Assembly: GCF_007954265.1 (NCBI RefSeq)
Contig: NZ_VOLS01000012.1
Coordinates: 26,086-90,085 of the forward strand
Length of the DNA: 64,000 bases
Source of the DNA: Colwellia sp. C1TZA3
GTDB taxonomy: Bacteria; Pseudomonadota; Gammaproteobacteria; Enterobacterales; Alteromonadaceae
Direction: 5' to 3'
The position numbers and the translations under genes were made by a program. Below the pieces are notes generated by a model. It ran no database searches and was not told where the DNA came from. It saw only the letters and a program-made list of their open reading frames with translations. Position 1 is the first letter of the stretch, and each line of letters starts with the position of its first letter. Below, piece after piece: positions 36,165 to 45,651 of the stretch.

Positions 36165-37194
36165 AATCTAAACTGAAATGTTGACTGATGTTATTGTGAA
36201 ATAAGCTGATAAAAACATCACTGAGCAGAATAAAAGCGTTAAAGTCGCTACTGGTTTTACTGAGTAAATCTACTTGCGCTAACCTCGCTAAAGCTTGTTC
36301 AGCATTGCTTAAACTTATATTGTTTAAGGCATGTTGATATAAGGGTTTTTTCTTATCCCAAATACGATACTGCTTAAAAATGTCGTTAATACGGCTGCCT
36401 TGTTCTATTTGTTCTAACATGGCATAAAGCTGACTAATTTCTTTGTGAACCACCCAGACTAATTGGCCAAATGCGCTGCCATCATGCTGCATTTGATCTA
36501 ACATAGATAAGCACTTTTTAAGGTCGCCAATAAGCAAGGTGTCGATCAGTTGAAACGGATTAAATCTTGCCTGTTTAATTAAAAGTTGCTCTGCCTCTTC
36601 AATACTCACCGGTTGTTGTGAGAATAATATCGATAGTTTTTGCAACTCTTGGGCTAATGCCGGTAAATTACCTTCAAATAATTCTGTCATTAAATTAATT
36701 ACATCGTCAGGTAAGCTTAATTGTAACTGCCGAGCTTGATTGCTCAGCCATTGTTTTAATTGTTTACCTTCAATATCGTATAAAGGCACAAAGCAACCGG
36801 CAGCTTCTAAGGCTTTGAACCATTTGCGCTTTTGTGTGGCAGCGTCAAGTTTAGGACCATGAAATATCAGTTGAATATCTTGATGTAACAGGCTGAGTAA
36901 TTGCGCTACACCTTTTGCGCCATTATCGCCAATTTTACCGGTGGTAAACTCCACTTCTATAATACGCAATGACGAAAACAAACTCATTGACTGATACTCT
37001 TGAAATAGCTCATCCCAATTAAATTTATCGTCAATGCTAAAGCGAATAACTTCGTCAAACCCCTGTTTTTTCGCGCTAGTTTTAATTTGTTCTAAAGCGT
37101 TATTTTTTTGCCATGGCTCATCACCAAAGACTAACCATATCGGTTTAAAGCCTTGTGTTAAGGTTTTTTCAAGATGATTATGATAGATGCGCAT
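36151..37194 (-). CDS. holA: DNA polymerase III delta subunit
   Basis: 347 residues, family length. It starts MRIYHNHLEKTL with the typical PIWLVFGDEPWQKNNALEQI replacing the Walker A region, as in other HolA proteins. The middle shows SMSLFSSLRIIEVEF and the helical collar domain is C-terminal. HolA opens the beta sliding clamp in the clamp loader. Located between lptE and nadD, as in E. coli. Confidence 0.94.
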   Translation of the reverse strand: MRIYHNHLEKTLTQGFKPIWLVFGDEPWQKNNALEQIKTSAKKQGFDEVIRFSIDDKFNWDELFQEYQSMSLFSSLRIIEVEFTTGKIGDNGAKGVAQLLSLLHQDIQLIFHGPKLDAATQKRKWFKALEAAGCFVPLYDIEGKQLKQWLSNQARQLQLSLPDDVINLMTELFEGNLPALAQELQKLSILFSQQPVSIEEAEQLLIKQARFNPFQLIDTLLIGDLKKCLSMLDQMQHDGSAFGQLVWVVHKEISQLYAMLEQIEQGSRINDIFKQYRIWDKKKPLYQHALNNISLSNAEQALARLAQVDLLSKTSSDFNAFILLSDVFISLFHNNISQHFSLDYEYN

Positions 37195-37204
37195 GTGAAG
37201 TTAC

Positions 37205-37711
37205 CTACAGCTGAATACTAGCCATGTCACGTAAAATTTTATTGGCAGCTTCTTTACGCATTTCTCGTAGCATTAACGATAATTCGCGACTTTTTGCTAG
37301 TGCAATATCAGGATCATCTTGATAATCACGATTAAGCTCAAAGCGAAAACTTTGAATATCTTGTCCGGGAATTAACACTTGATAACGTACGGTATAAATA
37401 AGCTCGTATTCTGCTACTTGACCATTGGGGAAAACCGATAGGGTTCTTCGGTCTAAATTGTCTCGCAATATACGCATTTGCGGAATATTTTTTTCGCTTT
37501 GTCGTACTAAAGTAACATCATTAATGGTTAAGTGCTGCTTAACTAAACGGGTAAGTTCACCATATTGATCAACCGAGCTAAATATAATAGTTTGTAGCTC
37601 AGGCGCTAATAAATAATTGCCGCGTAGTTGAAAGCCACAACCATTTAACATCATCAAGATAATGCTAAAAGATAAGAGTTTACTTACTCGACGAATTATT
37701 AATGGCTGCAT
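37205..37711 (-). CDS. lptE: LPS-assembly lipoprotein LptE
   Basis: 168 residues. Lipoprotein signal with lipobox LNGC, giving lipidated C25, then GFQLRGNYLLAPELQTI, the recognised LptE start. It plugs the LptD barrel in the outer membrane and is needed to export lipopolysaccharide. It precedes holA by 10 nt. A strong intergenic hairpin separates it from leuS. Confidence 0.93.
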   Translation of the reverse strand: MQPLIIRRVSKLLSFSIILMMLNGCGFQLRGNYLLAPELQTIIFSSVDQYGELTRLVKQHLTINDVTLVRQSEKNIPQMRILRDNLDRRTLSVFPNGQVAEYELIYTVRYQVLIPGQDIQSFRFELNRDYQDDPDIALAKSRELSLMLREMRKEAANKILRDMASIQL

Positions 37712-37744
37712 AAGGTGTTCACTTTTAATAGGTAAAATTCAATC

Positions 37745-37776
37745 AGTGCATAGCCAATAAGCTTTAGCTATGCACT
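37745..37776. other. Strong hairpin between leuS and lptE
   Basis: Arms AGTGCATAGC and GCTATGCACT form a perfect 10-bp stem around a 12-nt loop. It lies 45 nt after the leuS stop and 34 nt before the lptE start. No T-run follows on the minus strand (GATTGAA), whereas TTTTAA follows on the plus strand. It may protect or process the leuS transcript end, or reduce read-through into lptE. Confidence 0.6.
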
Positions 37777-37820
37777 TTTAACGCACTGTTTTGATTAATT
37801 TATCGTAACAATAGAAGCTA

Positions 37821-40412
37821 TTAATTAGCCACAATATTCAATAGTTTACCTGGTACATAAATCACTTTACGTACGGTTTTACCGTCAATGAATTTGCTAA
37901 CATTGATATCATTAAAACCGATTTCTTCAACCGCTTCTTTGCTTGCATCGGCTGAAACGGTAATTTTAGCACGCAATTTACCGTTAACTTGTACAATAAT
38001 AAGCTTTTCATCTTCCACTAAAGCGCTGGGGTCAACTACCGGCCATGCTGTATTTTCAACTGGCTTACCATCGCCAATTATGTGCCATAAATGATGACTT
38101 AAATGTGGCACAATAGGCGTTAGCATTAATACCACCGCACGAATAGCCTCATGCATAATCACCCGATCTTCAGTGCTGGCAATACTTGCTTTACCTAAAT
38201 GGTTCATTAATTCCATAATGGCGGCAATAGCGGTGTTAAAGGTGTTGCGACGACCAATATCATCACTGACTTTAGCAATAGTTTTATGCAATTCTAGGCG
38301 GAGTGACTTTTGCGCTGAGTTAAGCGTTAAGTTGGTAATGTTAGGTGCTGCTGTTGACACTTCTGCCGCTTGAGTAAAGTCATAGGTAAGTTTCCAAACC
38401 CGCTTTAAGAATCGATGTGCACCTTCGACACCGGCATCACACCATTCTAATGTTTGCTCTGGTGGTGAGGTGAACATGATAAATAATCGTACGGTATCTG
38501 CGCCATATAAATTAATTACTGCTTGTGGATCAATGCCGTTATTTTTTGATTTTGACATTTTGCTCATACCAGCAGAAATGACCGGTTTGCCATCTAATTT
38601 ACTGATAGCAGAAGTGACTTGGCCTTTTTCATCACGCTCAACGTCAACATCTGTCGGTGCAATCCAATCTTGACCACCATTGTCTGCTTCACGATAATAA
38701 GTGTCAGCTAAGACCATGCCTTGGCAGAGTAACTTTTTAAAAGGTTCGTTAGATGTTACTAAGCCAGCATCACGTAATAATTTATGGAAAAAACGCGCAT
38801 AAAGTAAATGTAAGATAGCATGCTCAATGCCGCCGATGTATTGATCAACCGGCAACCAATAATTAGCTTTGGCTGGATCTAACATTTGTGTGTCATCGTT
38901 TGGTGAACAATAACGCGCGTAATACCATGATGATTCCATAAAGGTATCAAAAGTATCGGTTTCGCGAAATGCTTCTTCACCATTGTATGTGGTTTTCGCC
39001 CATTCAGGGTTGTCTTTAATGGGCGAGGTTACGCCATTCATCACGACATCTTCGGGCAGCTCAACAGGTAATTGATCTGCTGGAACTGGTACAGACTCAC
39101 CATTGGCTAAATGCATCATGGGGATTGGCGTACCCCAATAACGTTGACGAGAAACACCCCAGTCACGTAAGCGATAATTTACCGTTACTTTACCTTTGTT
39201 TTCACTAATTAATTGCTCTGAAATAGCTTTAAAGGCCTCTTCAAAACTTAAACCGTCGAATTCGCCTGAGTTAACTAAAACATTTTTTTCAGTAATCGCC
39301 GCTTTTGTAACGTCATCGCTTTCATTGCTGGCAATAACTTGTTTAATCTCTAAACCATACTTAGTAGCGAATTCCCAGTCGCGTTGGTCGTGACCCGGTA
39401 CCGACATAACGGCACCTGAACCATAATCCATTAGCACGAAATTTGCTGCCCAAACTGGCACTATTTCACCGCTAATAGGGTGTAGTGCTTTTAAGCCAGT
39501 ATCAACGCCTTTTTTCTCCATTGTTGCCATATCGGCTTCAGTAGATTTATTGGTTTTACAGCCTTGAATAAAGGCCGCTAATTCTGGATTATTTTCAGCC
39601 GCAGCTAGCGCTAATGGATGCTGTGCAGCTAATGCGACATAGGTAACACCCATTAAGGTGTCAGGGCGCGTGGTGTAAATATCGAAGCTTTCTGCAGAGT
39701 CGACAACTTGAAAGGTCATGTCTACACCTTCAGAGCGACCAATCCAGTTACGTTGCATGGTTTTAACTTGTTCAGGCCAATCGGTTAATTGGTCTAAGTC
39801 GTTAATTAACTCTTCAGCATAAGCGGTAATTTTAATGAACCACTGCGGGATTTCTTTGCGCTCAACTAGTGCGCCAGAGCGCCAACCACGACCGTCAATT
39901 ACTTGCTCGTTAGCTAATACGGTTTGATCAACAGGATCCCAATTCACCGTGGCATTTTTCTTATACACTAAGCCTTTTTCATATAGCTGAGTGAAGAACC
40001 ATTGTTCCCAACGGTAATAATCTTTTTTACAAGTCGCTAATTCACGACTCCAGTCGTAACCAAAACCTAATGACTTTAATTGGTTACGCATATAATCAAT
40101 ATTTTCATAAGTCCACTTTGCCGGCGCAGAATTATTTTTAATTGCCGCATTTTCAGCAGGCAAACCAAAAGCGTCCCAACCCATAGGTTGCATTACGTTT
40201 TTGCCTAGCATACGTTGGTAACGAGAAATTACATCACCTAAACTGTAGTTACGCACGTGGCCCATATGAAGTCGGCCACTTGGGTATGGAAACATCGCCA
40301 AGCAATAAAACTTTTCTTTTCCTGGTAACTCTTCAGCTTTGAAGGTGTCGTTATCAGTCCAAAATTTCTGAACGTCGGCTTCAATTGATTGGGGATTGTA
40401 AATGGATTCCAT
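37821..40412 (-). CDS. leuS: Leucyl-tRNA synthetase
   Basis: 863 residues, class I. The HIGH-type motif HMGH is at residues 49-52 ([15 protein letters not shown]). The editing domain contains TTRPDTLMG, with the conserved Thr-rich loop, and the KMSKS motif lies in [11 protein letters not shown] near 620. The anticodon-binding domain and a C-terminal tail follow. It charges tRNA-Leu and removes mischarged amino acids. First gene of the long minus-strand cluster; a long inverted repeat lies in its upstream region. Confidence 0.97.
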   Translation of the reverse strand: MESIYNPQSIEADVQKFWTDNDTFKAEELPGKEKFYCLAMFPYPSGRLHMGHVRNYSLGDVISRYQRMLGKNVMQPMGWDAFGLPAENAAIKNNSAPAKWTYENIDYMRNQLKSLGFGYDWSRELATCKKDYYRWEQWFFTQLYEKGLVYKKNATVNWDPVDQTVLANEQVIDGRGWRSGALVERKEIPQWFIKITAYAEELINDLDQLTDWPEQVKTMQRNWIGRSEGVDMTFQVVDSAESFDIYTTRPDTLMGVTYVALAAQHPLALAAAENNPELAAFIQGCKTNKSTEADMATMEKKGVDTGLKALHPISGEIVPVWAANFVLMDYGSGAVMSVPGHDQRDWEFATKYGLEIKQVIASNESDDVTKAAITEKNVLVNSGEFDGLSFEEAFKAISEQLISENKGKVTVNYRLRDWGVSRQRYWGTPIPMMHLANGESVPVPADQLPVELPEDVVMNGVTSPIKDNPEWAKTTYNGEEAFRETDTFDTFMESSWYYARYCSPNDDTQMLDPAKANYWLPVDQYIGGIEHAILHLLYARFFHKLLRDAGLVTSNEPFKKLLCQGMVLADTYYREADNGGQDWIAPTDVDVERDEKGQVTSAISKLDGKPVISAGMSKMSKSKNNGIDPQAVINLYGADTVRLFIMFTSPPEQTLEWCDAGVEGAHRFLKRVWKLTYDFTQAAEVSTAAPNITNLTLNSAQKSLRLELHKTIAKVSDDIGRRNTFNTAIAAIMELMNHLGKASIASTEDRVIMHEAIRAVVLMLTPIVPHLSHHLWHIIGDGKPVENTAWPVVDPSALVEDEKLIIVQVNGKLRAKITVSADASKEAVEEIGFNDINVSKFIDGKTVRKVIYVPGKLLNIVAN

Positions 40413-40731
40413 TAAGATTTCTCAAGCACGCTTAAATAAGAGCATCAACCCACTTGTTTGACAATTTTATCTTGATAAAATTTGTCATGTTAAGGTCAGG
40501 TTTTAGCGATAAAAATATTCTTGATAGGATACCTTATCTCTAGCCATTGCGACAAGTTAAAGCAGGGCTATGCGGAAATTTTCTCTAGATAATCTAAAAA
40601 TATCTCGCATTAACAGCTAAATAACTGATAAAAGCCACTTTAGTCGTGGTTATGTGCTTTAATAAAATGCTAATGGGTGAGGTTATCGTCTCGATAAGTA
40701 GACCAATAAGTGATTTTTAAATGAGGGAAGC
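40413..40731. other. Divergent regulatory interval between leuS and the zinc-ribbon gene
   Basis: 319 bp. It contains a long palindrome at 40459-40487 (listed separately), about 60 nt upstream of leuS. Beyond that no open frame or repeat is seen; promoters for both flanking genes are expected here but not certain. Confidence 0.5.
40459..40487. promoter_or_regulatory. Long palindrome upstream of leuS
   Basis: TGACAATTTTATC pairs with GATAAAATTTGTCA across a TT centre, with one extra base in one arm. It could be a dimeric regulator site or a leader hairpin of leuS; no known consensus is matched. Confidence 0.5.
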
Positions 40732-41220
40732 ATGATGAAAAAACAGCAATCTCAAATTCAAGAGCTTTATCAAAAGTTACAAACATGGCTGGAAGATACT
40801 AAGGAGAATGAAATTCGCTCGGCTGTTGAATTACTCGAACAAGCGAAAAAAATATTGCTTGCTGCTGAGCAAATTCCTGAGCAGCAAGTTAAACAGTTTA
40901 TCGCTAACCTTAAGTACGATCTTGGGGATTTTTATCAGCAATATCAAGCAGACATTAAGCATTCAATTTACCTAGACTTACTCAATGAAAACCTTTGGGC
41001 AAGTTTGGCGCAAATTACCGATAAGTCACAAGTCGAATGGACTGAGTTGATGGATGATTTTCAACATCAAGATGGCTACCATGTCGGTGATTATGTTGGT
41101 TTTGGCCGGTTACAATGCCGAACCTGCCGACATTGTGTGACCTATAGTCATCCCAATGTGGTCACGGATTGCATTAGCTGTGGTGGTAAAGATTTTAATC
41201 GCTTGAGTTTAACGCCATAA
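40732..41220 (+). CDS. Zinc ribbon-containing protein (YbeL-like, DUF1451)
   Basis: 162 residues; start at the first of two Met codons, with GAGGGAAG upstream. A helical N-terminal part (about 1-75) is rich in Lys, Gln and Glu, and the C-terminal zinc ribbon has ligands C129-x-x-C132 (CRTC) and C147-x-x-C150 (CISC). E. coli YbeL has the same build and also lies next to leuS. Function unknown. Own transcription unit, divergent from leuS. Confidence 0.88.
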   Translation: MMKKQQSQIQELYQKLQTWLEDTKENEIRSAVELLEQAKKILLAAEQIPEQQVKQFIANLKYDLGDFYQQYQADIKHSIYLDLLNENLWASLAQITDKSQVEWTELMDDFQHQDGYHVGDYVGFGRLQCRTCRHCVTYSHPNVVTDCISCGGKDFNRLSLTP

Positions 41221-41347
41221 AACAACTTTTTTTTAATAGTTTTTCTTATATTATTTTGCTGTTCAGTAGGGTGTCGCTGTACACTGTGTTTACTGTAGCC
41301 GTATTTAGTTCACGTGATATAAAAATCGCATTCCCGAGAGATCTTCT

Positions 41348-43738
41348 ATGACCAATGTGTCAACAAATGCACGCCTTAAACCTTGCCAATTAACCGCAGA
41401 TTTAACGGTTAAACAATTTGCTAATGCCACAACAAGCTCAGAAGTCGAACAAGTATTTATCGGCCATGAAAGAGCGAAAGAAGCGCTCACTTTTGGTTTG
41501 TCGATCGATGCACCAGGTTTTAATGTTTACGCCATGGGCGAGCATGGTACCGGGCGTCAAACCCTGATCAAGCAAATGTTAGCCACGACAGCCAGCCAAG
41601 AACCCACACCTGATGAATGGTGTTATATCAACAATTTTGATGACCCAAACTCTCCATATAGACTTTATGTTAGCCCAGGTGATGGTAAGCAATTACTTAC
41701 TCGGATGAATACCTTTATTGATGAGCTAATGGATTTGTTTCCAGAAATTTTTGATAACCCAGGTTATCAAAGGCAAAAAGCGGCTATCGATCGTGACTTT
41801 AATAAAAAATATGATCAAGCGATTACTGACGTTGAAAAGGCGGCATTAAAAGATGACGTGGTGTTGTTTGAAGAGCATGGCGAAATAGGCTTTTCACCAC
41901 TAGTCAAAGGTAAGCGACTTAATGATAAAGAGTTTGCACAATTAAATGAACCAAAGCGTGCTGACTTTTATGTTTTATTGGCCAAGTTAGAAGATTTACT
42001 TTCTGAAAAATTGATTGAATTACCGCAATGGAAACGTATTTCTTCTGACAAGTTACGTAAGTTAAAGCGTGAAACTGCGGCCCAAAGTATTCAACCCTTT
42101 TTGCAAGAATTAGAGACAGAATTCGCTAGTAATACCGGCGTTCAGAAATACTTAGCTAAAGTTAAAGCGCACGTTGTTGATGCTGTTTTAGAGTTACTGG
42201 TTGATGAAAGTAACGAGGCGCCTAATGACAAAGATATGCGTAAATTGATGGTGGAACGCTTTTTACCTAACTTACTGGTGACCCGTAAAGCCGATGAAGG
42301 TGCACCGGTTATTTATGAACAGAATCCGACCTTTCAAAATTTATTTGGTCATGTAGATTTTGGTAGTTTTCAAGGCAGCAGTTACACCAGTTACCGCTTA
42401 ATAAGACCCGGTGCACTGCATAAAGCCAATGGCGGTTACATCTTACTTGAAGCAGATAAACTCTTGACCCAACCTTTAGTTTGGGCGCGTTTAAAGCTAG
42501 CGTTAAAGTCGCAGCAAATTACTATTGAAAATCCGCATTCAGAATATGCACAACCGGGCGCCTTTAGCTTACAGCCGGAAGCAATCCCATTAAACGTCAA
42601 AGTGATCTTGCTGGGCGACCCTGAAATTTATTATACCTTACAAGATTATGATCAAGAGTTTACCGAGTTATTTCGGGTCTTGGCAGATTTTGATCGTCAC
42701 TTAGAAAAAAGTCAAAATAACCTCAATGACTACGCCAGTTTAATTCGCCAACGCGCCCATCGTAACCATTATCCAGAAGTGACAAATGAAGCGGTACTCG
42801 AGTTAGTTAAATATGCGCTGAGACGCGCTGAACACCAGCATAAAATATCGGCTAATATTGTGCAGGTTAATGACTTATTAGACGAAGCTTTTTATTTATG
42901 GCAGCGATTAGATGGAAAAAATGGCCTGTGTGGTAAGCATGTGACTATGGCATTAGCGGCCAAACAACGACGTACTGGCCGCATGAGTGAAGCTTGGTTA
43001 GACGAAATTAAAGAGCGTCAGTTACTTATTGATACCGAAGGCGGACAAATAGGTAAAATTAATGGCCTAACCGTGTTAGAGATTGGTGATAGTGTTTTTG
43101 GCACGCCAGCTCGTATAACAGCGACCGTATATGCCGGTAGCCAAGGGGTGACAGATATTGAACGTGAAGTGGATTTAGGCAAGTCTATTCACTCAAAAGG
43201 CGTGTTGATTTTAACCGGTTATTTGGGCCACAAGTATGGACAGAAATTTCCAGTGACCATTTCTGCTAACATTGTTATTGAGCAATCTTATGGTCATATC
43301 GATGGTGACAGTGCCTCAATGGCTGAGCTTTGCGTGTTAATGTCTGCCATCGCTAAATTACCGATAAATCAAGGTATCGCAATAACAGGCTCAATGAATC
43401 AACATGGCGAAGTGCAATCTATTGGTGGCGTTAATGAAAAAATAGAAGGCTTTTATCGCCTCTGCAAAGACAAAGGCTTAACGGGTGAGCAAGGTGTTAT
43501 TATACCTAAAACCAATACCATTAATTTGATGTTGGCACCTGAGGTTATTCAGGCAGTAGCCGATGGCCAGTTTGCCATTTATGCAGTCGATAATATTGAT
43601 CAAGCGATAGAGATTTTAATGGCGCAACCCGCGGGAGCAATCACTCGAACCGGTCGTTATCCAAAAAAATCAATACATGGCATGGTGCTGGATAAATTAT
43701 CAGCGTTTTCAGAGCTCATTAATGGTGCTGAAGAATAA
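41348..43738 (+). CDS. Lon-related ATP-dependent protease (AAA_32 / LonB-like)
   Basis: 796 residues. The N-terminal AAA_32-type domain includes a P-loop written GEHGTGRQT, with Arg where Lys is usual. A middle helical region follows, then an AAA part with GALHKANGGYILLEADKLL. The C-terminal Lon proteolytic domain carries the Ser-Lys dyad S655 (DGDSAS) and K698 (GGVNEK). It is the long bacterial Lon-like family related to E. coli YcbZ/LonH, not classical Lon. Substrates are unknown; quality-control proteolysis is inferred. A hairpin terminator follows. Confidence 0.85.
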   Translation: MTNVSTNARLKPCQLTADLTVKQFANATTSSEVEQVFIGHERAKEALTFGLSIDAPGFNVYAMGEHGTGRQTLIKQMLATTASQEPTPDEWCYINNFDDPNSPYRLYVSPGDGKQLLTRMNTFIDELMDLFPEIFDNPGYQRQKAAIDRDFNKKYDQAITDVEKAALKDDVVLFEEHGEIGFSPLVKGKRLNDKEFAQLNEPKRADFYVLLAKLEDLLSEKLIELPQWKRISSDKLRKLKRETAAQSIQPFLQELETEFASNTGVQKYLAKVKAHVVDAVLELLVDESNEAPNDKDMRKLMVERFLPNLLVTRKADEGAPVIYEQNPTFQNLFGHVDFGSFQGSSYTSYRLIRPGALHKANGGYILLEADKLLTQPLVWARLKLALKSQQITIENPHSEYAQPGAFSLQPEAIPLNVKVILLGDPEIYYTLQDYDQEFTELFRVLADFDRHLEKSQNNLNDYASLIRQRAHRNHYPEVTNEAVLELVKYALRRAEHQHKISANIVQVNDLLDEAFYLWQRLDGKNGLCGKHVTMALAAKQRRTGRMSEAWLDEIKERQLLIDTEGGQIGKINGLTVLEIGDSVFGTPARITATVYAGSQGVTDIEREVDLGKSIHSKGVLILTGYLGHKYGQKFPVTISANIVIEQSYGHIDGDSASMAELCVLMSAIAKLPINQGIAITGSMNQHGEVQSIGGVNEKIEGFYRLCKDKGLTGEQGVIIPKTNTINLMLAPEVIQAVADGQFAIYAVDNIDQAIEILMAQPAGAITRTGRYPKKSIHGMVLDKLSAFSELINGAEE

Positions 43739-43804
43739 GCTCAAAATATAAGCTCAAAAGATAAACAGTCCTGAATAATTAACCGCAAATTCCATCCTAT
43801 AAAT

Positions 43805-43830
43805 AAACACGGCAAGCGCCGTGTTTATTG
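43805..43830 (+). terminator. Rho-independent terminator after the Lon-like gene
   Basis: Perfect 8-bp stem AACACGGC / GCCGTGTT with a four-base loop AAGC, followed by TTATTGCTTTTT. Confidence 0.7.
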
Positions 43831-44022
43831 CTTTTTACCCTATCTAAAACTTTAAAATGTAAATATTTGCTTAAAAAACAAGCATTACTTGAATTCTTCT
43901 CTATACTCAAATTATCAACAATATTTTTCATCGTAACATTTTGCAAAGCACACTCGCAGAATTTGATGATGGAAATATTGTTTAAATTATACTTAATTAG
44001 ACTTAATTATAGGTGCTATCTT

Positions 44023-44181
44023 ATACCAGTTCCATTAAGTTTGTGATCTTGTTGTGCGCAGGAAAAATAATTCAAGGTAAGGCGATCGATTGAGCAATAG
44101 CTGGCTATTGGGAGTGAGAGCAACACAGCATTGAGCTATTTTAACTAGTACAAGTGAGCAATAATTTAATGGGATTGGTAT
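44023..44181. mobile_element. MITE-like element family B, copy 3 (inverted)
   Basis: About 159 bp, opposite in orientation to copies 1 and 2: ATACCAGTTCCATTAAGTT at the left and AATGGGATTGGTAT at the right, with the same inner sequence. It sits between the Lon-like gene and nuoA, about 220 bp before the nuo operon, and may affect its promoter. Confidence 0.85.
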
Positions 44182-44398
44182 TAGTAGGATTTATAAAGAG
44201 AGAGGGTTAGCGAAAGCGGCTAATACCAATAACAACAATAATAAGTAAATGCAGCGAGTTAAGGTTATTAACAGGTAATAACGAGCTCCCTATAAGGTCA
44301 GGAGTTTAACCTGCCAACATACATTTCTTGTGTGCTCATCTACTTAGTTGTTAATTTGCTATGAATTTTAGTCACACTAAAACAAGTGAAGGGGCTTT

Positions 44399-44902
44399 GT
44401 GGAAACATCCGATCAAATAACACAAGTGTGGCCAATTGCGGCTTACTTTATTATCTTGGCTGGTATGCTCATTGTGATGATGCTGCTATCACATTTTCTT
44501 GGTCCCAAAGGTAAACAGCGAGCTAAAGACAGCCCTTATGAATCCGGCATTATTTCCGTCTCCGACAACAAAACCCGCTTTACTAATCACTTCTTTTTAT
44601 ATGCCATTTTCTTTGTCATTTTTGATTTAGAAACCATTTATCTTTTTGCTTGGGTTATTGCTTTTGATGAGGTGGGTTGGCCAGGTTTTATCGAAGCCAG
44701 TATTTTCATTACGGTATTACTGGCAGCATTAATTTATTTAGTTCGCATTGGCGCATTAGCGTTAACCCATCGCCATCAACCTTTTAGAGCAAGGCAACTG
44801 CAACGCTTACAACAAGCTGAAAGTCAGCCAGCTCAACAAAGCCTTTTTGATAAAGTTATTTCTGATAAAACTATTTCTGATAAAAATAAGGGACAGCAAT
44901 AA
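44399..44902 (+). CDS. nuoA: NADH-quinone oxidoreductase subunit A
   Basis: 167 residues from a GTG start with AAGGGG seven bases upstream. Three membrane helices with the conserved KDSPYESGI loop after helix 1 ([13 protein letters not shown]) and [13 protein letters not shown] in helix 2. The C-terminal tail after helix 3 is longer than in E. coli (147 residues) and is rich in Gln, Lys and Asp. A membrane-arm subunit at the interface with the quinone site of complex I. First of 13 consecutive nuo genes; the stop overlaps the nuoB start (TAATG). Confidence 0.95.
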   Translation: METSDQITQVWPIAAYFIILAGMLIVMMLLSHFLGPKGKQRAKDSPYESGIISVSDNKTRFTNHFFLYAIFFVIFDLETIYLFAWVIAFDEVGWPGFIEASIFITVLLAALIYLVRIGALALTHRHQPFRARQLQRLQQAESQPAQQSLFDKVISDKTISDKNKGQQ

Positions 44903-45540
44903 TGGAATGGTCACTAACCAAAGCAAAACTAGATGACGCAATGGGGGCAATGAAGGGCGTTTCTGAAGCAGAATTAAAGCGCAGTGTTCTTTTCGCTAGG
45001 CTTGATGACATGGTGAACTGGGGGCGAAAAAACTCCATCTGGCCGTTTAATTTTGGTTTAAGTTGTTGTTATGTCGAAATGGCAACGAGCTTTACCTCAC
45101 GACATGACATTGCCCGCTTTGGCGCTGAGGTAATTCGTGCAACCCCAAGACAAGCCGACTTAATGGTGATTTCAGGTACTTGCTTTCGAAAAATGGCGCC
45201 AGTAATTCAACACCTTTATGAACAATTATTAGAACCTCGTTGGATTATCTCAATGGGTTCGTGTGCTAATTCTGGCGGTATGTACGACATTTATAGTGTT
45301 GTGCAAGGGGTTGATAAATTTATCCCAGTTGATGTCTATGTGCCGGGATGTCCGCCAAGGCCAGAAGCTTTACTTGAAGGCTTATTGTTGTTGCAAACCA
45401 AAATACAACATCAACCACGACCATTAAGTTGGGCGGTTGGCGAACAGCAAGTCAGTGAAATTGGTAAACCGTCATTACGTGATATTAAACACCAAGAGCG
45501 CATTCAAGTGACAAATTTAGATTCACCCGATCACATTTAA
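44902..45540 (+). CDS. nuoB: NADH-quinone oxidoreductase subunit B
   Basis: 212 residues. Ligands for the terminal N2 cluster are visible: the tandem pair C55-C56 in [10 protein letters not shown], the Cys of [11 protein letters not shown] and that of [10 protein letters not shown]. It forms part of the quinone-reduction site with NuoD. Coupled to nuoA by overlapping stop and start; 111 nt separate it from nuoCD. Confidence 0.96.
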   Translation: MEWSLTKAKLDDAMGAMKGVSEAELKRSVLFARLDDMVNWGRKNSIWPFNFGLSCCYVEMATSFTSRHDIARFGAEVIRATPRQADLMVISGTCFRKMAPVIQHLYEQLLEPRWIISMGSCANSGGMYDIYSVVQGVDKFIPVDVYVPGCPPRPEALLEGLLLLQTKIQHQPRPLSWAVGEQQVSEIGKPSLRDIKHQERIQVTNLDSPDHI

Positions 45541-45651
45541 GCGGCTTTTGCCTTATTTTAATAGTTGAAGCTTTAATAAGTGAAGTTTTAATAAAGTGAA
45601 AACACAATAAAGCAAACTAATAATAAAAATGGCGAGAGTGAAGGGAAGTTA

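Larger units (their letters stand above)
43739..44398. other. Gene-free interval upstream of nuoA
   Basis: 660 bp holding the terminator of the Lon-like gene (43805-43830), a MITE-like copy (44023-44181) and the nuo promoter region after it. An open frame at 43828-44046 runs into the MITE and has no ribosome site or domain, so it is not called. AAGGGG precedes nuoA. Confidence 0.6.

Noticed and set aside
41221..41347. Heat-shock (sigma-32) promoter before the Lon-like gene
   Set aside because: No convincing CTTGAA / CCCATNT pair was found.
43828..44046. 72-residue frame after the Lon-like gene
   Set aside because: Overlaps the tail of the terminator and runs into a MITE copy; no ribosome site, no recognisable domain.
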